A stretch of 64,000 bases of DNA from Chitinivibrionales bacterium (GCA_014728295.1 WJLW01000070.1:62001-126000), one strand, 5' to 3'; positions 34,425 through 43,754 are shown, counted from the stretch's first letter. Notes: generated from the letters alone by a model not told the origin. Program-made: numbers and translations.

Positions 34425-35182
34425 AAGCGGTCTTTTCGTCTGCGCAATTCGGCAAACACGTCAATGTCGGTGGACTGCTCCATGCCCAGCCGGGCGCGCA
34501 GTGCTGCATCGCCCGTTCTGAGAAAGGGATTGGTCTGCTGCTCTTGCTGCACGGTGGAGGGGATGGTCGGATGCCCTCGGCTGCGTAATGCAGCTACGTT
34601 GCTTAAGCGCGCCTGCAGCAGCATGTTGTCCGGATCGATGCTCAGGGCAAAGCACAAATTCTCCTCGGTGTATTCATGGCCACAATATATGCGCGTTTGT
34701 TCCGGCAGCGCGGCAATTTTTTGCAGTGAATGCCACATTTGCTCTGCTGTTCCCTCGAAAAGGCGTCCGCATCCGCCTGCAAAAAGTGCATCTCCGGTAA
34801 AAACACTTGCGCCGTCTGCGCAATAAAAGGCCAGGTGTGAGGAAGTGTGTCCGGGTACATGCAGTGCTTCAAATGAAATTGAATGAACGGCAAGCTTTTG
34901 TCGGTCGGCCACAAACCGGTTGCACTGTGGGATGCGCCCGTCTCTGAATCCGCAAACATCGGCCCCGGTCTGATCCTTGATCTGCTCGATGCCGCCAACG
35001 TGATCTTGGTGGTGGTGCGTGCAGAGAATGGCGCGTAGGTCGAGTCCGGCAGCGTCAACGTATTTGAGCACGGTAGCGGCGTCGGAGGGATCGATGACAA
35101 CAGCGCAATCATTTTCGGAAATGACATACTGGTAGTTGTCGGAGCAGGCCGGGATTATTTCAACCTGTATACTGTCGCGCAT
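34421..35182 (-). CDS. gloB: Hydroxyacylglutathione hydrolase (glyoxalase II)
   Basis: About 253 residues, metallo-beta-lactamase fold. The metal site is THHHQDHVGG, with HVPGHTSSH, the GDALFAGGCGRLFEGT segment with the bridging Asp, and CGHEYTEENL holding the last His. The C-terminal HAGH domain includes NPFLRTGDAALRARLG. It hydrolyses S-lactoylglutathione or a related thioester. ATG 35182 lies 5 nt past the rnhA stop; the track start would overlap rnhA. Confidence 0.92.
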   Translation of the reverse strand: MRDSIQVEIIPACSDNYQYVISENDCAVVIDPSDAATVLKYVDAAGLDLRAILCTHHHQDHVGGIEQIKDQTGADVCGFRDGRIPQCNRFVADRQKLAVHSISFEALHVPGHTSSHLAFYCADGASVFTGDALFAGGCGRLFEGTAEQMWHSLQKIAALPEQTRIYCGHEYTEENLCFALSIDPDNMLLQARLSNVAALRSRGHPTIPSTVQQEQQTNPFLRTGDAALRARLGMEQSTDIDVFAELRRRKDRF

Positions 35183-35186
35183 AGCC

Positions 35187-35642
35187 TTACCGTTTGTCAA
35201 GAGGCAGGTCCGGTTGGGACGCAGCGGTTACGGCCAGCAGGTCACAGCGCTCGTTGTAAGCATGACCGTTGTGTCCGCGCACCCATTGCATCGTAATTTC
35301 GTGACTGTTGGCCGCCTTGAGGTAGCGCTCCCACATGTCAACATTCTGCGCCCGGTCTTTTTTATTGCGCTTCCATCCATTTGCCTTCCATTTCAGTACC
35401 CAGCCCTGTGAAATGGCGTTGGCAACATACTGTGAGTCGGTGACAACCGTCACCTCGCACGGCTGCTTAAGCTGCTCGAGTCCGACGATGACGGCCAGCA
35501 TTTCCATGCGATTGTTGGTCGTATCCCGAAAACCCTGCGCCAGTACCTTTTCGTTCTTGCCGAAGGTGATTATGGTTCCAAATCCCCCCGGACCCGGATT
35601 GCCGGAGCAGGCGCCGTCTGTGTAGATGGTGACGTGTTTCAT
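35187..35642 (-). CDS. rnhA: Ribonuclease HI
   Basis: 151 residues, normal length. The catalytic carboxylates are visible: Asp in IYTDGACSGNPGPGGFG, Glu in TTNNRMEMLAVI, Asp in VVTDSQYVANAI, and Asp in RCDLLAV. HNGHAYNE supplies the flexible His loop. It removes RNA from RNA-DNA hybrids. The start lies directly next to the stop of the porin-like gene upstream on the same strand, and gloB follows 4 nt later, so the three form one transcript. Confidence 0.96.
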   Translation of the reverse strand: MKHVTIYTDGACSGNPGPGGFGTIITFGKNEKVLAQGFRDTTNNRMEMLAVIVGLEQLKQPCEVTVVTDSQYVANAISQGWVLKWKANGWKRNKKDRAQNVDMWERYLKAANSHEITMQWVRGHNGHAYNERCDLLAVTAASQPDLPLDKR

Positions 35643-36896
35643 TTAATACCTGACAGATATCCCGAAGTTTACTTTGTGGAACTGGTGAAATTCGTCGGTG
35701 GTATGGCGAAAATCAGGTTCGCCGGATTGCAATTGCCGGAACGAATACTGGTAGCCTGCTTCAAAATTAATACTGTTGCTGATAAGGTGGGAGAAACCGG
35801 CGGCGAACATGTGCTTTCCATAATCGTCGAGAATGGAGCCATACGGTGGAAAATCGACGATGACTACCGGCTGCAAATCGGTTTCATTGAAGGCATATCC
35901 GGCCCGCAACCGTGATGAAATCGCTTTGATCGGAAGCTCGAATCCAATGCCGGCCCCCAGCTTCCAATAGGCGAGTTCTTCATTTGATGTCAGCAACCCG
36001 GTATTGGCTGTTGGCGAACGAAAGTGCGCATCGGCGGCGACCAGAATGGCCGGTAGAGAAAAAGATGCTCCCCATGTTCCGCTCAAGGTTGAAGAGAGCT
36101 GCTCTTCGTAGGATGCGGAAATGCTGTATTCGGGATAGAGACGGTCGAGCTCCTCGTAATCCTCAAACACTTTTGCAATCAGTGGCAAGTCCAAGCGCAG
36201 TCCCGCTGCAAAAAAACGTGAAGTTTTGTACAAAAATCCTATTGTGGAACCAAATCCGTAGAAAGATTTTTCGCTTACGCTTGCCCAGTCTGTATATACA
36301 TCGTTGCGCGTAAGGTCCCTCAAATCCGTGTTTTGCTTGCCGCTCAGGAAGCTCAGTGTGGCTCCAACGGCAAGACCCTGCGCAATTTGTATTCCCCCCG
36401 AGACAGCCCAATTGTCAAGGTGTCCGGATGAAATACGAGTGAGAGAATCGATATACACCGGGGTGGCGTAGGGTATTGTGGAATCATCTCCAATGTAAAC
36501 ATTTGATCCCGATTGGTTGGCGATATCGTCAAAGAGGTAGGAATTGAAATACCCGAATGCAAACGACAAGCCGCCTTGGGTGGTCGGGATCGAGCGAACG
36601 AATCCGGCGCCTGATATGCGGAAATTCTGTTGCTTGTCCCTGGTTGTTGTTCCTTGCAGGACCGCCTCGTTGCTGTGGTGATATCCGCCTGCCGAAAAGT
36701 ACAGTTCCCGGATGGGTGTAAAGCCGAATCCGGCAGGATTCCAATACATTGCAGAGAAGTCGTCGGCAACTGCCGTGAAGTTATTGCCAAGACCGCCGGC
36801 CCGAACGCCAAAGCCTTTTGTCGCAACGGTGGGGCTTGCAAACGTCCATTGTATGGTTAGCAGAAACGCTGTCAGCGCAGGCTGGATTCGTATCAT
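35643..36896 (-). CDS. Outer-membrane beta-barrel protein, UPF0164/FadL-like
   Basis: 417 residues with a signal peptide (QPALTAFLLTIQWTFA). The N-terminal signature is GGLGNNFTAVADDFSAMYWNPAGFGF, typical of UPF0164/PorV/FadL-like barrels where A-x-x-D-x-x-A-x-x-x-NPA marks the start of the hatch. Alternating strands follow throughout, ending in HKVNFGISVRY with a terminal aromatic residue. Possible roles are uptake of hydrophobic compounds or a secretion shuttle. It overlaps the upstream lipoprotein gene by 4 nt (ATGA) and abuts rnhA, so the four genes are co-transcribed. Confidence 0.8.
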   Translation of the reverse strand: MIRIQPALTAFLLTIQWTFASPTVATKGFGVRAGGLGNNFTAVADDFSAMYWNPAGFGFTPIRELYFSAGGYHHSNEAVLQGTTTRDKQQNFRISGAGFVRSIPTTQGGLSFAFGYFNSYLFDDIANQSGSNVYIGDDSTIPYATPVYIDSLTRISSGHLDNWAVSGGIQIAQGLAVGATLSFLSGKQNTDLRDLTRNDVYTDWASVSEKSFYGFGSTIGFLYKTSRFFAAGLRLDLPLIAKVFEDYEELDRLYPEYSISASYEEQLSSTLSGTWGASFSLPAILVAADAHFRSPTANTGLLTSNEELAYWKLGAGIGFELPIKAISSRLRAGYAFNETDLQPVVIVDFPPYGSILDDYGKHMFAAGFSHLISNSINFEAGYQYSFRQLQSGEPDFRHTTDEFHQFHKVNFGISVRY

Positions 36897-37711
36897 CGTT
36901 TGCGGGATTTGCCTCGTGGTGAGCGGATATACTTCGTCTTTGATGAGTCGGTTGGTGATGTTTGCGGTTGTGTCGTGGTTGGCCTGGTGAGCTCGGATTC
37001 AGAGGCCTTGTCGCTGCTTTTTTCTGTTTTTTTATCCAGGGCAGGCCGACTGTGCGGTTTATAATTCCGTTTTGGACCCAAAACGCCGGAACGGTGCTTA
37101 TGCTGCGCTGGCGAAGAATTCTCATCGACTTGAGATGCATCGCTTTTGGCGGCGGGAACATCTTGTGATGAATTCTTTGGAGGAATACCGTATCTTCGCG
37201 AATGCCTGCCCGGCCTCGAAGATGAAGATGACGAGGAGCTCCCGCCTCTTGCGCTCCCTGAGCCGCTGCCGCACGAATAGCAGGGATGCCCCCGGTAGTC
37301 GCGGCACACCCGATAGTACGGATCCCAGTACATATCATACGGGCACTGATCATAGCCATAATAGGAATGCCGGCGATACCACCAGGGATTGTGCCGGTAG
37401 AAGTACCATTCATCATAATAGTCGGCGTCTTCGCATTTGAGCACGGCTTCGCCCCAGAAATTACGCGTCCAGAAACAGACTCGTTGCTCCTCTTCTTTGA
37501 TTACCACCGTATCACGGCGAGCAATTATTTTTGTTCTCACTGTGTCGCCGGAAGTGGAGTCAATTTCACTTACGATCTGAATCGGTTCCTGAGAGGGAGT
37601 TTTATCCAGGGTTGCCAACTGAGTATAGCATCCGTTCATAATTACGATTGCACAACCTGCAGCGAAAGCTGAAAGAAATCGACTACTTTTATTTCCGATA
37701 CTTTTTTTCAT
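36893..37711 (-). CDS. Basic Ser-rich lipoprotein
   Basis: About 272 residues. MKKSIGNKSSRFLSAFAAGCAIVIMNGCYTQ is a signal peptide with lipobox MNGC. A middle segment has several Cys, Trp and Tyr residues (CFWTRNFWGEAVLKC, CPYDMYWDPYYRVCRDY, HPCYSCGSG). The C-terminal third is low complexity, a Ser tract with Arg and Lys (SSSSSSSSRPGRHSRRYG, then PRGKSRKR). The cysteines may form disulfides. No family recognised. The in-frame upstream Met at 37759 is possible but would leave an atypical signal peptide. Confidence 0.6.
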   Translation of the reverse strand: MKKSIGNKSSRFLSAFAAGCAIVIMNGCYTQLATLDKTPSQEPIQIVSEIDSTSGDTVRTKIIARRDTVVIKEEEQRVCFWTRNFWGEAVLKCEDADYYDEWYFYRHNPWWYRRHSYYGYDQCPYDMYWDPYYRVCRDYRGHPCYSCGSGSGSARGGSSSSSSSSRPGRHSRRYGIPPKNSSQDVPAAKSDASQVDENSSPAQHKHRSGVLGPKRNYKPHSRPALDKKTEKSSDKASESELTRPTTTQPQTSPTDSSKTKYIRSPRGKSRKR

Positions 37712-37863
37712 GAGCCAAAAGGGTAACTTCGCAAACGAATAAACCGAAACGTGTATCATGTTCTGTATATAATATAATTCGATCAGAGAGAGTGATATAT
37801 TAAACACTTGCAAATTCTGCACCAAAAAGGTATGCTAAAAATTCGTGAGCATTCTGCCGATTA

Positions 37864-37872
37864 TGGTATAAT
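37864..37872 (+). promoter_or_regulatory. Candidate extended -10 promoter of the polysaccharide operon
   Basis: TGG-TATAAT, a perfect -10 with an upstream TGn. The -35 region is poor, as expected for extended -10 promoters. The transcript would begin near 37879, about 70 nt before the small ORF and 215 nt before the Wza-like gene. Confidence 0.45.
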
Positions 37873-37949
37873 GTCTACTGATCCGGTTGAAATACTGTGC
37901 ACGATGCCAACAGGTACAGCATTAGTAACTTGATTTTGCAGGATGTTAA

Positions 37950-38114
37950 ATGATGCATCACCTGGAAATGTTGAACCAGAATCCGGAAATCAATTATAAT
38001 TATTCTCTTTTTCCGGACGGGAAGGCAGTTGTGTCGGCCATATACTGCGCATCATGTGGGCGCGCGTGGTGTCTCGAAAAGAAACAAGCGGAAAATGAGT
38101 ATGACTTGTCTTGA
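37950..38114 (+). CDS. 54-residue Cys-containing small protein upstream of the Wza-like gene
   Basis: An ORF too short for the track: ATG 37950 (AGGA 7 nt upstream) to TGA 38112-38114. Near the C-terminal half it reads IYCASCGRAWCLEKK, a C-x2-C-x4-C arrangement like part of a zinc site. It overlaps the start of the Wza-like gene by 20 nt, which would couple their translation. A TCCGGAAA...TTTCCGGA inverted repeat (37982-38017) lies inside it. It may be a real small protein or a leader peptide that controls the operon; no homologue is recognised. Confidence 0.45.
   Translation: MMHHLEMLNQNPEINYNYSLFPDGKAVVSAIYCASCGRAWCLEKKQAENEYDLS
37982..38017. repeat. Inverted repeat in the leader of the polysaccharide operon
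   Basis: TCCGGAAA at 37982-37989 and TTTCCGGA at 38010-38017, a perfect 8-bp dyad with a 20-nt A/T-rich centre. It lies inside the small ORF and 78 nt before the Wza-like start, so it could be an RNA hairpin or a protein site. Confidence 0.5.
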
Positions 38115-38763
38115 CAGGCTCCCGGTCTTGCTACGATTTGCGGTAGTAATGCTTGCTGCAGGATATGTCTCGTCATATGGACAAATTGAGGAGTACGTGC
38201 TCAAAGCCGGAGACGTCATATCTGTCAATGTTGTCGAGCATGCCGAATTTTCGGGACGGCACAAAATCCGTCCCGACGGCAACATTAACTATCCGGTTAT
38301 CGGTGAGGTTGAAGTCGCAAGCTTGACCTGCGCGCAACTTGCGAAAGTAATGCAGGGGAAACTGGGCTCGTATATCAATAATCCGATTGTGTCAATCTCA
38401 ATCGAAGCTTATTTTGCCAATAAGATTTACATTTTAGGCGGTGTGGGCCGTTCGGGTCAATTTCAGATTTACGAGCCAATTGACGTGATGAAAGCAATCG
38501 TTATGGCCGGCGGGCTGTCCAACAGAAAAGTAAAGCACATCAAGATTATCAGAGAAGACGGAACAGTCGTAAGAATTCCCATGAAGGATTTCTGGGGCAC
38601 CGATACCAAGCGTGACAATAACAAATGGGTCATGTATCCCGGCGATACGCTCTACGTGCCTTCCAGTTTCAACGTCCCCTGGGGGCTCATTGCGACTATC
38701 CTCGGCATTGTCAGTACTTCGCTGACCATTTACCTTACCGTCAGCAATATTACCAGCAAATAA
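38095..38763 (+). CDS. Polysaccharide export protein, Wza/OtnA family (short form)
   Basis: About 222 residues. A signal peptide (LLRFAVVMLAAGYVSSYGQ) precedes a poly_export domain (YVLKAGDVISVNVVEHAEFSGRHKIRPDGNINYPVIGEV) and one SLBB domain (IYILGGVGRSGQFQIYEPIDVMKAIVMAGG). A C-terminal hydrophobic segment (PWGLIATILGIVSTSLTIYLTVS) could insert in the membrane. It lacks a lipobox and is much shorter than E. coli Wza (379 residues). It would take part in polymer export across the periplasm. ATG 38095 is chosen; 38101 is an alternative. First full gene of the operon. Confidence 0.85.
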   Translation: MSMTCLDRLPVLLRFAVVMLAAGYVSSYGQIEEYVLKAGDVISVNVVEHAEFSGRHKIRPDGNINYPVIGEVEVASLTCAQLAKVMQGKLGSYINNPIVSISIEAYFANKIYILGGVGRSGQFQIYEPIDVMKAIVMAGGLSNRKVKHIKIIREDGTVVRIPMKDFWGTDTKRDNNKWVMYPGDTLYVPSSFNVPWGLIATILGIVSTSLTIYLTVSNITSK

Positions 38764-38788
38764 GCTTGCGAATACTCAGATTCGATAT

Positions 38789-39706
38789 ATGAATTCACCT
38801 GTCATTATCTCCTGCGGGGGAGGAAAAGGCGGAATCGGTAAGAGCACTATTGTTGCGTTTCTGGGAACCTTTCTTGCTCAGCAGGGATACCGGGTCGGTT
38901 TCGTGGATGCGGATCTGGGAGGCGCCAACCTGCACCAGTATCTTGGCGTCAGGCGTCCGGCCAAAGGATTGACCGAATTCTTGTCGGGAAAAATTAAAAA
39001 CCTTTTCGACGCGTCTATCGAAACGAACGTCCCAAACACCTGGCTGATCTGCGGATCAGGCGATAACATGGCATCTGCAAACCCGAAATTTGTGCAAAAG
39101 CAAAAACTAATTCAGCAAATAAAGCAGTTGCCCGCGGATTTTATTCTGGTCGATCTTGGCGCGGGTACCAATATTCATGTTACCGATTTTTATGCCGCCT
39201 ATCAATACAGTCTCCTGCTCTCTGATGGACTGCCTGCATCAATTGAAAACGCTTATGGCTTTTTGAAGAACGGATTGATGCGCGGGCTAATGCGTCAGAT
39301 TCCCGCTCATCATGAAATTCATGACTACTTCAGAAAATTCAGCACCGGTACGGCCGGATCGGAATTTGTGACACTTGAAGAAATGATTGCCGCGTGTGCA
39401 AAGCAATTTCCCCGGGAGGCCCGGAGTATGAAACTGTGGCTGCACCAGAAAAAGAATTTCCTTATTGTAAATATGGTCAGAGAACGGGAACCGATTTCGC
39501 GTTGTCTTAAATTTGCCGAAGTCGTGCGCAAGTATCTGGGCATATCCGTCGACTACATCGGATATGTTATTTTTTCTTCAAGCATATCCGGCAGCGTATT
39601 GCGATCGGAGCCCATTGCGTTGTCGAATCAGGATGCACAGATGACCGCGTGCGTTACTTCGCTGTGCAAAAATCTCATCGCCTTAACCCGGGGTGATACC
39701 TCATGA
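38789..39706 (+). CDS. MinD/ParA-family ATPase (FlhG-like)
   Basis: 305 residues. The deviant Walker A is SCGGGKGGIGKSTIVAFLG, followed by RVGFVDADLGGANLHQYLGV and the Walker B-like FILVDLGAGTNIHVTDF. This is the MinD/FlhG/Mrp branch rather than chromosomal ParA. It is encoded between the Wza-like protein and the ExeA-like ATPase, so a role in positioning the export machine at the membrane is plausible. There are no minC, minE or flagellar genes nearby. It overlaps the next start by 4 nt. Confidence 0.88.
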   Translation: MNSPVIISCGGGKGGIGKSTIVAFLGTFLAQQGYRVGFVDADLGGANLHQYLGVRRPAKGLTEFLSGKIKNLFDASIETNVPNTWLICGSGDNMASANPKFVQKQKLIQQIKQLPADFILVDLGAGTNIHVTDFYAAYQYSLLLSDGLPASIENAYGFLKNGLMRGLMRQIPAHHEIHDYFRKFSTGTAGSEFVTLEEMIAACAKQFPREARSMKLWLHQKKNFLIVNMVREREPISRCLKFAEVVRKYLGISVDYIGYVIFSSSISGSVLRSEPIALSNQDAQMTACVTSLCKNLIALTRGDTS

Positions 39707-40557
39707 GTTATGTCGAGTATTGGGGGCTCAAGGAAAAGCCCTTCGAAGAATTATGCGACACCCATTTTTATTTTGAAAGCGACGATCATCGCGAAGCGCT
39801 TGATCGGATGCTCTACGTTGTCAACGACCGGAATATGAATATGGGCCTGCTGACGGGTGAAGTGGGGTCGGGCAAAACCATCACCAAGAGCGTCCTGCAA
39901 AGCTCGCTTTCGCGCCACGATTTTGAAATGATCGGTTTTGAGAATTCGAACTTTACCTATTGCGACCTGCTGTACGACATCTGTTCAAGAATCACCTTCA
40001 GGGATCCTCGCATCAGTATGACCGATACGGTTGCCATGCCGCGCCGCGAAGACAAGTATATGCTGACTAATATGTTGAAAAAGAAGCTCGATACGCTCGT
40101 GTATGAAGAAAAGCGTCACCTGGTGCTGATCTTTGATGAGGCGCAGCAAATTGAAGCGCAGGTTCTCGATGAGATCAAGAATTTGACGAATATATCATCC
40201 GAAACAGAAAATTATCTGACGGTATTTCTCATCGGTCAACCGGAACTGCGTGAGCATATCCGCACGCTGAAGCAAATAGATCAGCGTATCTTTCTCCGGT
40301 TCCATCTCAACAATCTTGACTTTAATAACAGTAACAAGTATATCCAGCACCGATTACGTGTAGCCGGGCTCGAAAATCAAACCATATTCACCAGCCTTGC
40401 CTTTGAGCTACTCTTCCGCAGTACGGGCGGTGTCCCGCGCGAAATTAACCGGCTGAGCAAACTGGCGCTCAACCACGGTTTTGCGCATGAATTAAAAGAA
40501 ATCGCCAGAGAGGATATCGAAGTAATCCTCGAGGATATTCACGAGCATGCCCGATGA
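39703..40557 (+). CDS. ExeA/GspA-like AAA ATPase
   Basis: 284 residues. The start MSYVEYWGLKEKPFEEL and FYFESDDHREALDRMLYVV is the ExeA signature. Walker A is GEVGSGKT (about 50) and Walker B LVLIFDEAQQI. Relatives occur in type II secretion (ExeA/GspA) and in exosortase-type polysaccharide loci (PEP-CTERM ATPase subfamily). It overlaps MinD-like and kinase genes by 4 nt on each side (ATGA type). The peptidoglycan-binding domain of ExeA is absent, so it is the short form. Confidence 0.88.
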   Translation: MSYVEYWGLKEKPFEELCDTHFYFESDDHREALDRMLYVVNDRNMNMGLLTGEVGSGKTITKSVLQSSLSRHDFEMIGFENSNFTYCDLLYDICSRITFRDPRISMTDTVAMPRREDKYMLTNMLKKKLDTLVYEEKRHLVLIFDEAQQIEAQVLDEIKNLTNISSETENYLTVFLIGQPELREHIRTLKQIDQRIFLRFHLNNLDFNNSNKYIQHRLRVAGLENQTIFTSLAFELLFRSTGGVPREINRLSKLALNHGFAHELKEIAREDIEVILEDIHEHAR

Positions 40558-43500
40558 GCAATGATAAAAAGCATAAACTGAGCTTCAGCAAAATCATCCG
40601 CAAGCTCGAGGGCGAGAGGGATGAACATGCTTCGCCGCATCAGCGCGGCGAAAACAGCGGATCGAATGTCGACATGAACAACCCGCTCAAGAGCCGTTCA
40701 TTTGAGGCGCCCCCGCACATGCTGCCGGAACAGCCCCGTTTTGGCGTCAATCCCCATGAACGTGAATCTCCGGCTGCAACCTTTGTCGACACGGGCATCG
40801 CGGCACCGCCGAACGCATCTCACGCTGCCTCGAATGCCGCCGCGCCGGTTTTTGCCGATACGATTGCCCCGCCCCCAAAAGGCCGCCTTGGTCAGCGTGA
40901 AACGCTATCCGGCCAATTTGACGACGAGGATGAAGAATTCGACATTTACCGGTATCTGGGAATAGTGCTGCGGCGCAAAATGATTATTATTATCAGTACG
41001 GTTCTTGTCGGGCTTTTTGCTTTGCATTCCTTTGTCAACCGCGATAAATATTTCGTTGCCAGGGCGCGCATGCTTTTTAATCCAAGCTATCAGGAACTGG
41101 TCAATGACGGATCGATTCCCTGGGAACTATTTGGTAACCGGGAGAAAAAAATCAATACGCATCTCGACCTGCTTGGATCAAACCGGGAGGTCTTCAAAAG
41201 AGTTGCCAAAGAGCTTGGGCTGGACTATTCGCCCGAGGCATTTCGGAATTTTCTGACTATCAAAAAGGGCGGTGACAGCGACAATAGCACCGACATCATC
41301 GAGATAATCTGCGAACACGAAGATGCGGCAACGGCCAGAAATATTGCCAACAGTCTCTGCAACACCTACATCGATTACATTCAGGAAGTCAATGCGCAGG
41401 ACATAACACGCATGATCCTCAAATTTGACCGCCAAATAGAAAAAGTAAGAGAGGATCTGCATCGCAAGGAGGATGCACTTCGCCATTTTAAAGAGAATCA
41501 CGGCATGTACCAGTTGTCCTCTGAGGCGAATCTGGTAGTGCAAAAGCTCAGCAATATGGAGTTGGCGCTGCAGCGGACGCAGTTGTCAATGCTTGACAAT
41601 AAGGAACGTTTTACGGCAATTCGCCGGCAAATAATCGAATTGGATTCCAATATCCTGCAATCTATTACTTTCACCAATCCCTACGAAAATTTGCTGACCG
41701 ACCTTGAATTTCAGCGCAATATTTTGCTGGCCGAATACAATCCGGATCATTTTAAAGTCAAGAATATCGAAAAGCAGATTGACCGGGTCAAGGAAGTGCT
41801 CGAAGAAGATCTCAGCAAAGTCGCCCGCAGCAAGACCTATGTCAAGAATCCTATTCGGGAACGTCTGCTGCAGTCGCTGGTAACCATGACCATTGACAAA
41901 GCCTCGCTCGAGGCAAAAAAGGCGGCGCAGGAAAAAATAATCGAGCAGTACGGTGGCGAACTTCTTGATTTACCCTCACTTGAGCAGCAATTAGTCAATT
42001 TACAAAGAGAAACCGAGGGGCTGGTCAGCTCGCTTACCTTGTTGAAAGGCCAGTACGAAAAAGCTAAAATCAAACGCGATTCGCAGGAAAGCGACCTGAA
42101 AATTCTGGAACCGGCGCGCCTGCCCAAGGCGCCGGTTTCAAAAGTCAATAAACAACGGATCTACATCGGTATCCTGGTTGGGCTTATTCTGGGAATTGCC
42201 GTTGCATTTCTGATTGAGTATCTGGATCAGACGATCAAAGATCCCAAAGAAGTGGAAAAGGTGCTTGAGCTTCCGCTCCTGGGTATCGTGCCCTATATCG
42301 AAGGTGACAAGGCAATTATCGACATGCAGGGCAAAAAAAGCAAATCCAAACTTGAACCCTTCCGCGCCTTGCGAACCAATTTGAAACACCTGGCTTCAGT
42401 TCATCATATCAGGAGTTTGATCATTTGCAGCCCGGTTAAGGGAGAAGGAAAAACAACGCTTGCGGCTAATCTGGCAATAACTTTTGCCATGGACAACATA
42501 CGGGTCATTCTGATTGACGGTGATCTTCGCCGGCCTCAGATTCATGCGTTGTTTGACATGAACAAGCAAATTGGATTTTCCGATTATATCATGGGAAGCG
42601 CAGAAATAAATGAGATAATCAAAGAAACGCCATATGAAAATCTCCATGTGGTCACGTCGGGCGAGCGGCCCCACAATCCTACAGAGCTGCTTGGCACCGT
42701 CCGGTTTGACAAAATGATCGAGGAACTCAAAGCCAATGCCGACTTGCTTATTTTCGATTCGCCTGCGTTGCTGCCGGTGAGCGATGCCATGGCGATGGCG
42801 CCCAAAATGGACAGTTGCGTGATTGTGGCCAGAACGCTGTGGACGCCGCTTAAGGCCGCCCGGCAAGCGAAAGCTCAGCTTAAGCAGATCGGCACCAATG
42901 TAATGGGTACGATTCTCAACGGCATCTCTCACTCACGCGGCTATTATCCCTATTATTACGGCTACTATCGCTATTACTCATATAAATACTCATACGACTA
43001 TGACGAAGAGCCGCGCAAGAAAAGGACAATCCGAGAATTCGGCCTTTCTGCAGAATCGAAACTGAAAGAGGCTTTGCAAACCGCACGATTCGGTATCCCG
43101 CGCATGATGGCCGCGATCGGCAAATCACTGACTTATGTGTTTACCCGCAAAACATTCTGGCTGCTGGTTTTTGCGTTGCTGGCCGTTTCGATGTTTGTAT
43201 CCGTCAAGCTCGCCGGTCTCTCCCCCGAATTCATAACGGGCATTGAATTTGTCGGTTCATCGGCTCCTGCCACACACGTGACGGATGCTGAATTTATTGC
43301 CGGGGAGAGCGGAAGCAAACCGCTGGAATCTTTCGCATCCACACCGGGCGAAGACCAGGGGCGCATTGGCAGAGCGCATATGAACGGCAATGAGATGAAA
43401 CTGCGCGACTCATTGCATTTTACCGGTTCATTTGCAGCCTGGCAAGCCGCATTGCTTGCCAGGGATGATGAAAAAGTGATTTCAAGCTATGATCGGCAGA

Positions 43501-43754
43501 AATTCAAATCTCCACAGGGTGATTTCATGCTCTGGTATGCCGAAAATTTTGAGAAATTGATGCAGGGCGAAGTCCATGTCGATACAAGCTGGTCTGATGC
43601 CTATCAACACAATTATCGCAAAGCTTCTACGCTACTGTCGATTGTTACGGGAAAGAATGATACGGTGAGTATACGGTGCGAACAGATCTGGGTCTCTACC
43701 GGAATCGACTGGAAAATTGTCGGCGAAAAACACCTCAGGCTGGAAACGCGATGA
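40554..43754 (+). CDS. Wzz-BY-kinase fusion with extra C-terminal TM and NTF2-like domain
   Basis: 1066 residues. A Pro/Ala-rich cytosolic lead (about 1-130) precedes TM1 (IIIISTVLVGLFALHSFV), a Wzz periplasmic coiled coil (about 165-530) and TM2 (YIGILVGLILGIAVAFLIEYL). The BY-kinase has Walker A SPVKGEGKTT (about 629), Walker A' LIDGDLRRPQ and Walker B LLIFDSPALLPVSDA. A Tyr cluster (YYPYYYGYYRYYSYKYSYDY, about 797-816) normally ends such kinases, but here about 250 residues follow: a third TM (TFWLLVFALLAVSMFVSV, about 868) and an NTF2-like domain (about 959-1063) with AAWQAALLARDDEKVISSY and the closing DWKIVGE. Autophosphorylation of the Tyr cluster would regulate polymer length. Confidence 0.9.
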   Translation: MSNDKKHKLSFSKIIRKLEGERDEHASPHQRGENSGSNVDMNNPLKSRSFEAPPHMLPEQPRFGVNPHERESPAATFVDTGIAAPPNASHAASNAAAPVFADTIAPPPKGRLGQRETLSGQFDDEDEEFDIYRYLGIVLRRKMIIIISTVLVGLFALHSFVNRDKYFVARARMLFNPSYQELVNDGSIPWELFGNREKKINTHLDLLGSNREVFKRVAKELGLDYSPEAFRNFLTIKKGGDSDNSTDIIEIICEHEDAATARNIANSLCNTYIDYIQEVNAQDITRMILKFDRQIEKVREDLHRKEDALRHFKENHGMYQLSSEANLVVQKLSNMELALQRTQLSMLDNKERFTAIRRQIIELDSNILQSITFTNPYENLLTDLEFQRNILLAEYNPDHFKVKNIEKQIDRVKEVLEEDLSKVARSKTYVKNPIRERLLQSLVTMTIDKASLEAKKAAQEKIIEQYGGELLDLPSLEQQLVNLQRETEGLVSSLTLLKGQYEKAKIKRDSQESDLKILEPARLPKAPVSKVNKQRIYIGILVGLILGIAVAFLIEYLDQTIKDPKEVEKVLELPLLGIVPYIEGDKAIIDMQGKKSKSKLEPFRALRTNLKHLASVHHIRSLIICSPVKGEGKTTLAANLAITFAMDNIRVILIDGDLRRPQIHALFDMNKQIGFSDYIMGSAEINEIIKETPYENLHVVTSGERPHNPTELLGTVRFDKMIEELKANADLLIFDSPALLPVSDAMAMAPKMDSCVIVARTLWTPLKAARQAKAQLKQIGTNVMGTILNGISHSRGYYPYYYGYYRYYSYKYSYDYDEEPRKKRTIREFGLSAESKLKEALQTARFGIPRMMAAIGKSLTYVFTRKTFWLLVFALLAVSMFVSVKLAGLSPEFITGIEFVGSSAPATHVTDAEFIAGESGSKPLESFASTPGEDQGRIGRAHMNGNEMKLRDSLHFTGSFAAWQAALLARDDEKVISSYDRQKFKSPQGDFMLWYAENFEKLMQGEVHVDTSWSDAYQHNYRKASTLLSIVTGKNDTVSIRCEQIWVSTGIDWKIVGEKHLRLETR

